From Owenia fusiformis (lineage: Eukaryota; Annelida; Polychaeta; Sabellida; Oweniidae): 64,000 bases of DNA. Made by a program: the position numbers and the translations under genes. Under the pieces are notes generated by a model. It did not search any database. It was given only the letters and a program-made list of their open reading frames with translations, and was not told the origin of the DNA. The stretch is taken from NCBI GenBank assembly GCA_903813345.2, contig CAIIXF020000009.1:38125759-38189758 (forward strand). The letters run 5' to 3'. Each line of letters opens with the position of its first letter. Position 1 is the stretch's first letter. Positions 1 to 14,000 of the stretch are shown piece after piece.

Positions 1-1
1 T

Positions 2-3000
2 GAAGCTACAACAGAGCCTGATATTACTGCTTCTAGTGCCACAACAGAGGTGGTATCTCCAACTGATACTGAAGCAACAACAGAGCCTGATATTACTGCT
101 TCTAGTGTCACAACAGAGGCGGTATCTCCAACTGATACTGAAGCAACAACAGAGCCTGATATTACTGCTTCTAGTGTTACAACAGAGGCGGTATCTCCAA
201 CTGATACTGAAGCAACAACAGAGCCTGATATTACTGCTTCTAGTGTCACAACAGAGGCGGTATCTCCAACTGATACTGAAGCAACAACAGAGCCTGATAT
301 TACTGCTTCTAGTGCCACAACAGAGGCGGTATCACCAACTGATACTGAAGCAACAACAGAGCCTGATATTACTGCTTCTAGTGTCACAACAGAGGCGGTA
401 TCTCCAACTGATACTGAAGCAACAACAGAGCCTGATATTACTGCTTCTAGTGTCACAACAGAGGCGGTATCTCCAACTGATACTGAAGCAACAACAGAGC
501 CTGATATTACTGCTTTTAGTGCCACAACAGAGGTGGTATCTCCAACTGATACTGAAGCAACAACAGAGCCTGATATTACTGCTTCTAGTGTCACAACAGA
601 GGCGGTATCTCCAACTGATACTGAAGCAACAACAGAGCCTGATATTACTGCTTCTAGTGCCACAACAGAGGTGGTATCTCCAACTGATACTGAAGCAACA
701 ACAGAGTCTGATATTACTGCTTCTAGTGTCACAACAGAGGCGGAATCTCCAACTGATACTGAAGCAACAACAGAGCCTGATATTACTGCTTCTAGTGTCA
801 CAACAGAGGCGGTATCTCCAACTGATACTGAAGCAACAACAGAGCCTGATATTACTGCTTCTAGTGCCACAACAGAGGTGGTATCTCCAACTGATACTGA
901 AGCTACAACAGAGCCTGATATTACTGCTTCTAGTGTCACAACAGAGGCGGTATCTCCAACTGATACTGAAGCAACAACAGAGCCTGATATTACTGCTTCT
1001 AGTGTCACAACAGAGGCGGTATCTCCAACTGATACTGAAGCTACAACAGAGTCTGATATTACTGCTTCTAGTGTCACAACAGAGGCGGTATCTCCAACTG
1101 ATACTGAAGCTACAACAGAGCCTGATATTACTGCTTCTAGTGTCACAACAGAGGCGGTATCTCCAACTGATACTGAAGCTACAACAGAGACTGATATTAC
1201 TGCTTCTAGTGTCACAACAGAGGCGGTATCTCCAACTGATACTGAAGCTACAACAGAGACTGATATTACTGCTTCTAGTGTCACAACAGAGGCGGTATCT
1301 CCAACTGATACTGAAGCAACAACAGAGCCTGATATTACTGCTTCTAGTGCCACAACAGAGGTGGTATCTCCAACTGATACTGAAGCAATAACAGAGCCTG
1401 ATATTACTGCTTCTAGTGTCACAACAGAGGCGGTATCTCCAACTGATACTGTAGCACGATCTGATTCTGATATTACTGCTTCTAGTGTCACAACAGAGGC
1501 GGTATCTCCAACTGATACTGTAGCACGAACTGATTCTGATATTACTGCTTCTAGTGCCACAACAGAGGCGGTATCTCCAACTGATACTGAAGCAATAACA
1601 GAGCCTGATATTACTGCTTCTAGTGCCACAACAGAGGTGGTATCTCCAACTGATACTGAAGCAATAACAGAGCCTGATATAACAGCTACTAGTGTCACAA
1701 CAGAGGCGGTATCTTCAACTGATACTGAAGCAACAACAGAGACTGATATTACTGCTTCTAGTGTCACAACAGAGGCGGTATCTCCAGCTGATACTGAAGC
1801 AACAACAGAGTCTGATATTACTGCTTCTAGTGTCGCAACAGAGGCGGTATCTCCAACTGATACTGAAGCTACAACAGAGACTGATATTACTGCTTCTAGT
1901 GTCACAACAGAGGCGGTATCTCCAACTGATACTGAAGCAACAACAGAGACTGATATTACTGCTTCTAGTGTCACAACAGAGGCGGTATCTCCAGCTGATA
2001 CTGAAGCAACAACAGAGTCTGATATTACTGCTTCTAGTGTCGCAACAGAGGCGGTATCTCCAACTGATACTGAAGCTACAACAGAGACTGATATTACTGC
2101 TTCTAGTGTCACAACAGAAGCGGTATCTCCAACTGATACTGAAGCTACAACAGAGACTGATATTACTGCTTCCAGTGTCACAACAGAGGCGGTATCTCCA
2201 ACTGATACTGAAGCAACAACAGAGACTGATATTACTGCTTCTAGTGTCACAACAGAGGCGGTATCTCCAACTGATACTGAAGCAACAACAGAGACTGATA
2301 TTACTGCTTCTAGTGTCACAACAGAGGCGGTATCTCCAACTGATACTGAAGCTACAACAGAGCCTGATATTACTGCTTCTAGTGTCACAACAGAGGCGGT
2401 ATCTCCAACTGATACTGAAGCTACAACAGAGCCTGATATTACTGCTTCTAGTGTCACAACAGAGGCGGTATCTCCAACTGATACTGAAGCTACAACAGAG
2501 CCTGATATTACTGCTTCTAGTGTCACAACAGAGGCGGTATCTCCAACTGATACTGAAGCAACAACAGAGCCTGATATTACTGCTTCTAGTGTCACAACAG
2601 AGGCGGTATCTCCAACTGATACTGAAGCAACAACAGAGTCTGATATTACTGCTTCTAGTGTCACAACAGAAGCGGTATCTCCAACTGATACTGAAGCAAC
2701 GACAGAGCCTGATATTACTGCTTCTAGTGTCACAACAGAGGCGGTATCTCCAACTGATACTGAAGCTACAACAGAGTCTGATATTACTGCTTCTAGTGTC
2801 ACAACAGAGGCGGTATCTCCAACTGATACTGAAGCAACAACAGAGCCTGATATTACTGCTTCTAGTGTCACAACAGAGGCGGTATCTCCAACTGATACTG
2901 AAGCAACAACAGAGCCTGATATTACTGCTTCTAGTGCCACAACAGAGGTGGTATCTCCAACTGATACTGAAGCAACAACAGAGCCTGATATTACTGCTTC

Positions 3001-5038
3001 TAGTGCCACAACAGAGGTGGTATCTCCAACTGATACTGAAGCAATAACAGAGCCTGATATTACTGCTTCTAGTGTCACAACAGAGGCGGTATCTCCAACT
3101 GATACTGTAGCACGATCTGATTCTGATATTACTGCTTCTAGTGTCACAACAGAGGCGGTATCTCCAACTGATACTGTAGCACGAACTGATTCTGATATTA
3201 CTGCTTCTAGTGCCACAACAGAGGCGGTATCTCCAACTGATACTGAAGCAATAACAGAGCCTGATATTACTGCTTCTAGTGCCACAACAGAGGTGGTATC
3301 TCCAACTGATACTGAAGCAATAACAGAGGCTGATATAACAGCTACTAGTGTCACAACAGAGGCGGTATCTTCAACTGATACTGAAGCAACAACAGAGACT
3401 GATATTACTGCTTCTAGTGTCACAACAGAGGCGGTATCTCCAGCTGATACTGAAGCAACAACAGAGTCTGATATTACTGCTTCTAGTGTCGCAACAGAGG
3501 CGGTATCTCCAACTGATACTGAAGCTACAACAGAGACTGATATTACTGCTTCTAGTGTCACAACAGAGGCGGTATCTCCAACTGATACTGAAGCTACAAC
3601 AGAGACTGATATTACTGCTTCTAGTGTCACAACAGAGGCGGTATCTCCAACTGATACTGAAGCAACAACAGAGACTGATATTACTGCTTCTAGTGTCACA
3701 ACAGAGGCGGTATCTCCAGCTGATACTGAAGCAACAACAGAGTCTGATATTACTGCTTCTAGTGTTGCAACAGAGGCGGTATCTCCAACTGATACTGAAG
3801 CTACAACAGAGACTGATATTACTGCTTCTAGTGTCACAACAGAGGCGGTATCTCCAACTGATACTGAAGCTACAACAGAGACTGATATTACTGCTTCCAG
3901 TGTCACAACAGAGGCGGTATCTCCAACTGATACTGAAGCAACAACAGAGACTGATATTACTGCTTCTAGTGTCACAACAGAGGCGGTATCTCCAACTGAT
4001 ACTGAAGCTACAACAGAGCCTGATATTACTGCTTCTAGTGTCACAACAGAGGCGGTATCTCCAACTGATACTGAAGCTACAACAGAGCCTGATATTACTG
4101 CTTCTAGTGTCACAACAGAGGCGGTATCTCCAACTGATACTGAAGCAACAACAGAGCCTGATATTACTGCTTCTAGTGTCACAACAGAGGCGGTATCTCC
4201 AACTGATACTGAAGCAACAACAGAGCCTGATATTACTGCTTCTAGTGCCACAACAGAGGTGGTATCTCCAACTGATACTGAAGCTACAACAGAGCCTGAT
4301 ATTACTGCTTCTAGTGTCACAACAGAGGCGGTATCTCCAACTGATACTGAAGCAACAACAGAGCCTGATATTACTGCTTCTAGTGTCACAACAGAGGCGG
4401 TATCTCCAACTGATACTGAAGCTACAACAGAGTCTGATATTACTGCTTCTAGTGTCACAACAGAGGCGGTATCTCCAACTGATACTGAAGCAACAACAGA
4501 GCCTGATATTACTGCTTCTAGTGTCACAACAGAGGCGGTATCTCCAACTGATACTGAAGCAACAACAGAGCCTGATATTACTGCTTCTAGTGTCACAACA
4601 GAAGCGGTATCTCCAACTGATACTGAAGCAACGACAGAGCCTGATATTACTGCTTCTAGTGTCACAACAGAAGCGGTATCTCCAACTGATACTGAAGCAA
4701 CGACAGAGCCTGATATTGCTGCTTCTAGTGTCACAACAGAGGCGGTATCTCCAACTGATACTGAAGCAACAACAGAGTCTGATATTACTGCTTCTAGTGT
4801 CACAACAGAAGCGGTATCTCCAACTGATACTGAAGCAACGACAGAGCCTGATATTACTGCTTCTAGTGCCACAACAGAGGCGGTATCTCCAACTGATACT
4901 GAAGCTACATCAGAGCCTGATATTGCTGCTTCTAGTGTCACAACAGAGGCGGTATCTCCAACTGATACTGAAGCTACAACAGAGCCTGATATTACTGCTT
5001 CTAGTGTCACAACAGAGGCGGTATCGCCAACTGATACT
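2..5038 (+). repeat. Coding 69-bp tandem repeat (about 73 units): mucin-like Thr/Ser-rich stalk
   Basis: The receptor's first exon begins outside the window and reads open from base 2. The 69-bp unit encodes 23 residues of the form [20 protein letters not shown] followed by VSP. Each unit has about 7 Thr, 3 Ser, 2 Pro and 5 acidic residues, with no Cys, Trp or aromatic residue. Variation is limited to a few positions (P/S/T after TTE, V/A before TTEA or TTEV, T/I after EA, occasional VARSDSD or VARTDSD). Such composition is typical of mucin-type O-glycosylated extended stalks; the glycosylation is inferred. The translation starting at base 50 uses GTG and is not a real start. Because 69 is divisible by three, a second frame is also open for long stretches; that is a shadow. 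Confidence 0.93.
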
Positions 5039-8000
5039 GTAGCACGAACTGATTCTGATGCTACTAAGGCTGATGTTACAACAGAGGCAGTATTGCCAAC
5101 TGATACTTTAGCACCGACTGAGTCTGAAACAATTGAATCACAAACTAAATCCACAACAGAGGGTCGTTTTACAACAGAAGCAGTATCTCCTTACACTGAG
5201 TCTGATGTAACTGGTTCTAGTGTCACAACAGAAGCGGTATCTCCAACTGATACTGAAGCAACAACAGAGCCTGATATTACTGCTTCTAGTGCCACAACAG
5301 AGGTGGTATCTCCAACTGATACTGAAGCTACAACAGAGCCTGATATTACTGCTTCTAGTGTCACAACAGAGGCGGTATCTCCAACTGATACTGTAGCACG
5401 AACTGATTCTGATATTACTAAGGCTGATGTTACAACAGAGGCAGTATTGCCAACTGATACTTTAGCACCGACTGAGTCTGAAACAATTGAATCACAAACT
5501 AAATCAACAACAGAGGGTCGTTTTACAACAGAAGCAGTATCTCCTTACACTGAGTCTGATGTAACTAAGGCTGATGTTACAACTAAAGCGGTATCTCCAA
5601 CTGATACTTTAGCACCAACTGATTCTGATATTACTAAGGTTGATGTTACCACAGAGTCGGTATCACCAACTGATACTTTAGCACCAACTGATTATGATAT
5701 TACTAAGGTTGATGTTACCACAGATGAGGTATCACCAACTGATGCTTTAGCACGAACTGAGTCTGATATTACTAAGGCTGATGTTACAACAAATGTGATA
5801 TCTGCAACTGATGCTGTAGCATCAACTGATTCTGAAATTATTAAGGCTGATGTTACAACAAAGGTGATATTTCCAACTGATACTGTAGCTTCAGCTGTGT
5901 CTGATATTACTGCTGCAGCTGATGTTACAACAGAGGCAGTATCTATATCTCATAGTTTTATACCAACGCTTGAGTCTGGTACTACTGCAGCCGATGTCAC
6001 AACATGTCGATTTGGTTCGTTCCTGAATTCTACTGGATCTAATGAATGCACTCCATGTCAAACTGGTACTTTTGCGAGTTCTACTGGATCTAATGAATGC
6101 ACTCCGTGTCAAACTGGCACTTTTGCGAATTCTATTGGATCCAATGAATGCACTCCATGTCAATCTGGTACTTTTGCGATTTCTATTGGATCCAATGAAT
6201 GCACGCCATGTCAATCTGGTACTTTTGCGAATTCTATTGGATCTAATGAATGTACTCCATGTCAAACTGGTACTTTTGCGAATTCTACTGGATCTAATGA
6301 ATGCACTCCATGTCAAACTGGTACTTTTGCGAATTCTATTGGATCTAGTGAATGCACTCAATGTCAAACTGGTACTTTTGCGAATTCTACTGGTTCTAAT
6401 GAATGTACTCCATGTCAAACTGGTACTTTGGGGAATTCTATTGGATCTAATAAATGCACTCAATGTCAAACTGGTACTTTTGCGAATTCTACTGGATCCA
6501 ATGAATGTACTCCATGTCAAACTGGTACTTTTGCGATTTCTACTGGATCTAATGAATGCACTCCATGTCAAACTGGTACTTTTGCGATTTCTACTGGATC
6601 TAATGAATGCACTCCATGTCAAACTGGTACTTTTGCGAATTCTATTGGATCTAATGAATGCACTCCATGTCAAACTGGTACTTTTGCGAATTCTATTGGA
6701 TCTAATGAATGCACTCCATGTCGAACTGGTACTTTTGCGAATTCTACTGGATCTAATGAATGCACCCCATGTCGAACTGGTACTTTTGCGAATTCTACTG
6801 GATCTAGCAAATGCACATTATGTCCAATTGGCACTTTTGCGAATTTTTCCGGGTCTGACGGATGCACATGGTGTCAAACTGGTACATATGCAAGTTATAC
6901 TGGAGCTAGTATATGTCTATCGTGTCCGTTGGGTTCTTATTCTGATAAAGCTGGCTCTCAGAAGTGCAGTCGATGTCCTTCAAGAAAGACCACAGATTCA
7001 GATGGGGCTACAACCAAAGATGACTGCAGTGGTGAGTTACACTTTATTTACGTCCATATATCGTTAAATGAGGTTTGATTCAATCGACTACCGCGGTACC
7101 GTTACCAACGAGGAATGGGTCACTCTTTCCATCTGAGCTATATATAGCTATAGAAATGGTAGCACGTACAAGGGGTGATCATTCAATTTCGAAATTAGCT
7201 CTCTCAGTCTCTATATAGGCAAATGTTTTGAGTCATGCCACCAAGGATACATACATTCCTGGAATTATATAGAGGTTATTTAATGGGAGGGGTGGAATTT
7301 TATTTCGAGGGAAAATATGATATTGACCAAGGAAAATATCATTTGACCGATGTGTAAATATGGTATTTTCCGAGGCCAGTATCATATTTTCTCGAGAAAA
7401 AATTCATATTCCAGCACGACCATTAATAGCCTATTTATTCCATAAAAGTTTTCTGAAGCTTGTTATGTATGTCGTCACCCAATGGGCTGCGGGCAATACA
7501 TTGCAAAAATCATTATTGAAAATAATACTCAAAATAGTTCCCTTAATGAAAGATGTATGTGTAAGATGTAGGCACTTTGGTAATATTGACCTTTATAAGT
7601 AAAATATTTTGTTTGTACCCCTCAATTCATGGCATGGAAACTCTCTGGTCATCCATAAACATAGAAACCAGATTCTGTTGTTTTGGTAAAATGAAAGGGG
7701 ATTCGCCGTTCTGCCTAAAGTTAGGGGCTCATAATCTTGGCATAATCATTTACACCATTTTTTCTATGGATGCAAGTCAATGGAGGTTATATTGGGACTT
7801 ATTTTGAGAAAATAGGGCACAACTTTAAGTTGTAGCAAATACGGCATAATTTTAATGACATTAATGTGACATGCTACATATGGTATCACAGATGTTTTCA
7901 TTTATTTATTCATTTTTTATTTCATTAAAACATAATAACATTTGTACATATATGTGGCCGTGAAACCTACATAGGTACATGTATATAACTGTCCACATTT

Positions 8001-11000
8001 AAAATCTTCCAGGACGATAGGCTCCTTTTGGCACCATTATTTTTATTCACATACATCAATAAAATGACAATATCTCCAGTTCTATGCAGTATTTTTACAC
8101 CAAATTTTGAAAGGTTGTTCCTAAGTGATAATCCTTACTAAAAATTGTATTTCAGTGGTAAAATTCAAGGTATAGGCCCCGGGGCGTAGGTAATTTACAG
8201 TTTTCCCCTAAAAACGCTCTTACTTATCCGTCACCAGGGCCAAAACTTCTCGAGTGCTTGAAAGTTACAATATGACACTAGGTAAACCATAATTTGTCTC
8301 TTGAATTATAAACATTGGTAAAAAATAATGTTTTCATCGAATTAAACTACTTTAAAGTTAACGTTATGCCTTGATATTTGAACCAAATCAGGCTTATATG
8401 ACATGAGAACTATGGACAATAGTACTTTGTTCATATATCTTTCGTGGGCGCCAACGTTCAACGATTTCCTCAATTGCTTAAGGGAAGGTAACTGGAAATG
8501 TAAGATACGGTAATGGTCATGTTAGTTTTCAATACGCGGAAACTGGACATCTAACTCTCCATTACAAACTCTCATAACATTACTGTACCACCGCATATCA
8601 GTTATCCTATCATCTGTAAAACCAAAATCCCAGTTACCTTCCCTAAAACGGTGGAAGATATCGTTAAACTGTGGCGCCCACCCATGATATATGGACAAAT
8701 GATCATACTCCAGAGTTCCCATGTTATATAAGTCTGATTTAGTTCAAATATCAAAGCATTACACCAACCAACTATCATAGATATCAATGCAACACGAACG
8801 CTAATGTTCTGTGGCCATACAGTCATTGACAGAATACCACCAACAAAAGGAGCCCTTGCTCAGAAAATCTTAAAAAATTGCTAACCAAGGTGGTATTGTT
8901 TGAGGCCAACTGTAAAATCTCCGTCCAAAATGGGTATTGGAGTTCACAACATGGGGCTGCCAGTATGACATGTCTCTACTGGTGCCACTGCGGACAGCCC
9001 TTTCTCAAGCAGCTAAGACATGCCAAGCATTGGTCAAGTGTGGGTGCAAGGTGAAATGTGGTCCTAGGTGCACATATTACAAAAGTGGATAAGTATGCAC
9101 TGCTAAGTGCAAATCCCATGGCCAATGCAAGACATTGGACTAAAAAAGTAGCGGAGATAAAGTTGAGCCTTGTGGGACTCCAGTTTTCACACTAAAATGA
9201 TCAAATGACTTGACATGCATATGAACATCTAATAAGTACTATTATTTGTCATGTTTGATCAGTATACAACTATTTTGACTTATTAAATTTCAACTTTAGT
9301 CAATTTTTATGATTTTTCGATACATCGTGGCAGCCATCTTGGATTTTTGGTGAAAAAGTCAATGGATTGCTAAGTGCCACTCCAGGTTTTCAAAAAAATG
9401 GTATGAAGTTTTGAAATCCACCTTAAAATTGCTTCTTTATATTTTTGAAATATTTTCACCTAAATATTCTTGACTCTTGAATATCGCCCCTTGCTAGAAT
9501 CCTCCATAACTTCAAAAAGTTCCAAGCGATTTGCTTTAAAAACAGGAATCAGTAGAGCAATATCAATACTAAAGGTTCAAAGTAATAAAAATTAGGGTTC
9601 TTCAACAGGACATATATAATTCTGGATTTTCTGTGTTTTTTTTTTATTTCTATGTAGGCTATAGATAAGTGGTGTCTGCTTACTGCCCCTGGAATGGCAA
9701 CAGGTTTTGCAATATATCTTTTTTAACTCAGTATCCTAACATCATGTTCCATATTTTGTCTTTGACTTTGTCCCAAAAAGAGAACTTCGCCTGCACTGTT
9801 GTTAACTTTGATCTATCCTCCATTCTATCAGAATAAGTAATTGGAATTTGAGCCAATCCAAGTTTATAAATGATCTCAAATATTCTTAATTAGTCTGATA
9901 ATGACATGTACAGTACAATTCTTTTGTTTTAGTGACGTCGTCATGTTTGCCTGGGGATATTCTATATAATGGAAGTTGTCATCCCGCTTCTATAATTACT
10001 GGAATCAATCCAAACTATGGTCCTGAAGCTGGGGGCACAATGGTACAAATCGATATAGCGAATATGAAACCATATGAACATGTAGAATCCATAACGACGG
10101 CAGGTGTTCCATGCCAAATCATCAGGTTTTGAAATTAATTCATAAGTTGTTACTCTGACCATCGGATAGACTTTCATACAGTCCGTCTTTTCTGGAAAAA
10201 ATCAAAACTTGCAAATAAATTCCTCCCCAAGTGAGCAGTATGACAAATTTCAAATCAAATTAAATATCTGCGCCTTCCAATTTTAAACGACATTTAATTC
10301 ACTTTGAACGTTTTATTCGATGATTCCAGAAAAGAGGATTTATGTCTCTTGATTGTGTAAGTTACAAAGTGGGAATTACAACTTGCATTATCCCTTTAAA
10401 TTAATTATTGATAACCGTTTAAAGAAATGATAGAAGAAATACTAAACCATTATGCTCCCTATATCAAACGTTCTATTTCAGTCCTACTGACGTTACACCC
10501 GTGACGTGTATGACGGGAGAATCTTCTCGGGGCGTAAATGGCAGCATAGCTATCGTCTTGAACGGCGGTCTACCCCTAACACTGACTGCAACTGGTGTAA
10601 ATACCTCATTCTTTTATATGCCTAACCCTATCATCACAAATATAAACAGGAATATTGGACCAATCAGGTATGTAAATGAAGAATAATAGATCATTTTGAG
10701 TGGTATCAATTTTGTTATCTACGATGCAATAAAACTCGTGACCTACCAGGTGTTTGAAAATCAAGGATTGCGAGTCTCATACTGCACCGTTTTTCTTCAA
10801 ACTTATACCATTAAAAGCAGAACAAAATTGCCTTTCTGTCGGTGCATTACTTTATTGTAAAGAGTCCCTCGTTCTAGCAGCGTTTTGGTCCCCAGCTGTT
10901 AGAAGGCCTTCTTACAGCTGGGGACCAAAATGCCGCTGGAATTAGGGACTCTGTTTAAGAGAATAATGTACCATCATAAAGGGATTTTTGTAATGCTTTG

Positions 11001-14000
11001 AATGGAACAAGTTTGAAGAAAAATGGTGCAGTATGAGACTCGTAATCCTTGATTTTCAAACATCCGGTAGGTCAAAAATTCAAATTAAGTTAAGTTAGGA
11101 CCGCGTGTCATACGGATATGCGGTTGGTAAACGATTTTCTGAAAATATCACAGGGATCTCCATAATATCAGAAATATCACTGGCTGCCATTGTACAACCA
11201 CACCATATTCTCATTTCAATGAGTTTCAGATATAATGATCTCACAAAACTTTGTGTACATGATTCAGTTGAAAATAAGAATCGGATCGTATACATTTAAA
11301 GAGTTATGCGATGACAATAAAAGAGTGCCTATTTTTGGACCACCCTGTACCCGAATCGATTGAATGAATATTCGAACCTGACTGTATTCACGCCTTCTAT
11401 GAACTGTGAAAAAACATTTACCCCATAGTATATTTGTCAACTCTACCCCTAGTAAATCAAGTAATGTGCGACGTCATAACAGCGGGCCGTAGAAATGGCG
11501 GACCATTAAATGAATATTCGAAAAATCTTGATGAGTTTTCATGTTCGAATCGTAATATAGACCTCAGAGCAAGTGTAATATCGACGAATACACCATTTAG
11601 GGCTAGGCACAAAAGCTTTCGAAAACGCTTTACAGAAAACGTTTGTGCCTAGATCTGCGGGGTGTATTCATCGATATAACACCTGCTCATCGGTCTATAT
11701 TTCTTAAATAATATTTGTCTTCATACAGTGGAGGGACTATCATCGAGATTATTGGAGAGCATCTGACGTCAATCAGCCGTCCTGAAATCACCGTGACAGT
11801 TGTAGTTGACCTGGTCAAACATGTAGTAAAACAGGTAAACAGTACAAATGCGTCTTTCATTCTTTATAGTTGAGCAAACTCAGAGGAATGAGATATTTTA
11901 AAGATTTTAACATGCTAATGGAAAGCGGAAAGTGTCAGCAATACTGATCTGATAAGATAACGGAACTCTGGTGATTAATCATTTCATCCACAATTGGTCA
12001 ATAATTAAATAAAATATATTCCAAAATATATCCAGACACTAATAACTTTCAAGAGAAAAAATTCATGCTACTATAATTTTATCCAAAACTAAATCACAAT
12101 GACCTTGCTCTTAGAACTCAGAATCTTGCATTTTGTCATCCTCCGAACGCAGGGCTCTAGACATCATCCACTACGTTCCTTCCTTCTTCTAGAAGAAGGA
12201 GGTACGAGTTCTGGAGGCCTGTTATGTGTTCGGAGGATGGCATTTTGTTAAACCAATACTGAATATCAACTTTCTTCATAATTTTTGACCTTTTTGACCG
12301 TGAGAAGAAAACAATTGAAGTCAGTCTAAACAGTATTTGTTAAGTTATTGGACGTTGTAAGAATTTGTTACAGACGCTCACCGCCGGACGCCACACTCCA
12401 ACCACCAGACGCTAATCGCCGTCACAAAAACGGTGGAGACCATAACAATATGCCGCCACATGGTGGTGACATAACAAATCGGACATCTTGAAAAACATTT
12501 GAAAACTATGATTTTTTCATTTCATTTCATGTATCCTTAGTGATGAAAGGGTTAATTTTTTAACTTTGTAACCAGGAAACCTCTGAACTGAGGTCAGATC
12601 CCTAGAGAGCTGACAATTTCACCTTTCCTTTCCAATGGTGTATTGGAACCTTAAAGCAAATAGTGGCATTTATTTTTCACTAATAAGCGCACTCTGACGC
12701 TCTAATTTGCACAAATATTATGGTGGATTAGGTGTACAGTAACACGTGAAAATGATCAAAATTACAAATGCAGTGGTTAGTCTAGCTTTGATCAGATTTT
12801 TCCAAATATTGTTAAATCGTGTAAATGCCTTCCTTTACTAATTGACTCCATCTCTTCATATTTCAGGTATGCGGAGATGTCCAACCTGAGAAAATGTTGT
12901 GTCCGGCACCTAACATAACGGAATTAATTCAAGCAATCCTCGTTTCACAGAATTTAACTCATCTTAACTCGACGGCCATTAACAAAGAATTCGACTTTGG
13001 AATAGGAGTTAAATTAGATGGTGTTGATGAATTCGAAAATCTTACAGAAGCATTGCCTAATAACCCTCGGACAAATTTAAAAGTAGTAAACGATATTGAA
13101 CTTGGAAGACTACAGCCGGATATTTTCTATGCTAATACTTGGATGGGCATAGTGTCGATATCGATTCCTGTAAGTTGAACAATCGAATTAATGTTATTAT
13201 CAGAATATAGACGCACTTGGGCATTACGAAAATACAGCCAGGCATGCACTCGTACTCCCTTACAATTATTGCAACTTGAAGTCTCCTTTATTAGGACGAC
13301 TTGTTGATGCCTTGCTATGTTTGGCGACTGACAAATTCATCAAAAATCCTCGACCTATCTGTATATATTATTAAGATTGAAACGTGCGCCTTTAATACAA
13401 TATCCGATTGCCAAAGTAAACGTACAATAACAATATAATTGTTTTAAAATAATTATTTTTTAGATAAAAACCCCATCCGAGGCTGTTACAAAGGATGATT
13501 TGAATGTTAAAGTTGGCGAAGGAGTTTGTCGAATCAAAGATATGTTTACGAATGCTGTGATATGTCGTGTTCCAAACCATAGACCCGAGTACGGAGAACT
13601 CGAGGCTGGCCCAGATCGTTCATATTTTGTCACGGTAACATCTATAAAGCGTGTTTCTAAAACTTTATACGATCTAGTTCTATGTTTTGTTAAATGGTGT
13701 ACAACGTATTCGTTGGGACTCTGGTAAAATCATAGCTGTCATTGCCTATTTGTAGGTATATTAAAGCTAACGACTAACAAAACGTGAACAAGTATTGGTG
13801 CTTTTGCTTCATCCAGGGGCCGAAATGGCGTCAAGATTAGACTACGAGATGAAATGATAGAAACCAGAAATGATGTCAACATTGGACTACGAGATGAAAT
13901 GATAGAAACCAGCATTGATGTCAACATTAGACTGCGTGAAGAAATGATAGAAAGCAGATAAGGTGTCAACATTGGACAACGAGATGATACGATAGAAAGC

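Noticed and set aside
36-5042. Long Leu/Gln-rich open frames in the second forward frame
   Set aside because: They arise because the 69-bp period is a multiple of three. The Thr/Ser frame continues into cysteine repeats and spliced kinase exons, so it is the coding frame.
5891-6867. Minus-strand and second-frame open readings across the Cys repeats
   Set aside because: Shadows of the 51-bp coding repeat; no domain pattern in these frames.
7085-7150. Possible tRNA gene on the minus strand
   Set aside because: The A-box-like word is good, but the B-box is poor and no cloverleaf pairing is evident; at most a SINE relic.
8522-8826. Minus-strand frames with [20 protein letters not shown]
   Set aside because: They lie in one arm of an imperfect inverted repeat, have no matching exon neighbours and no family I recognise.
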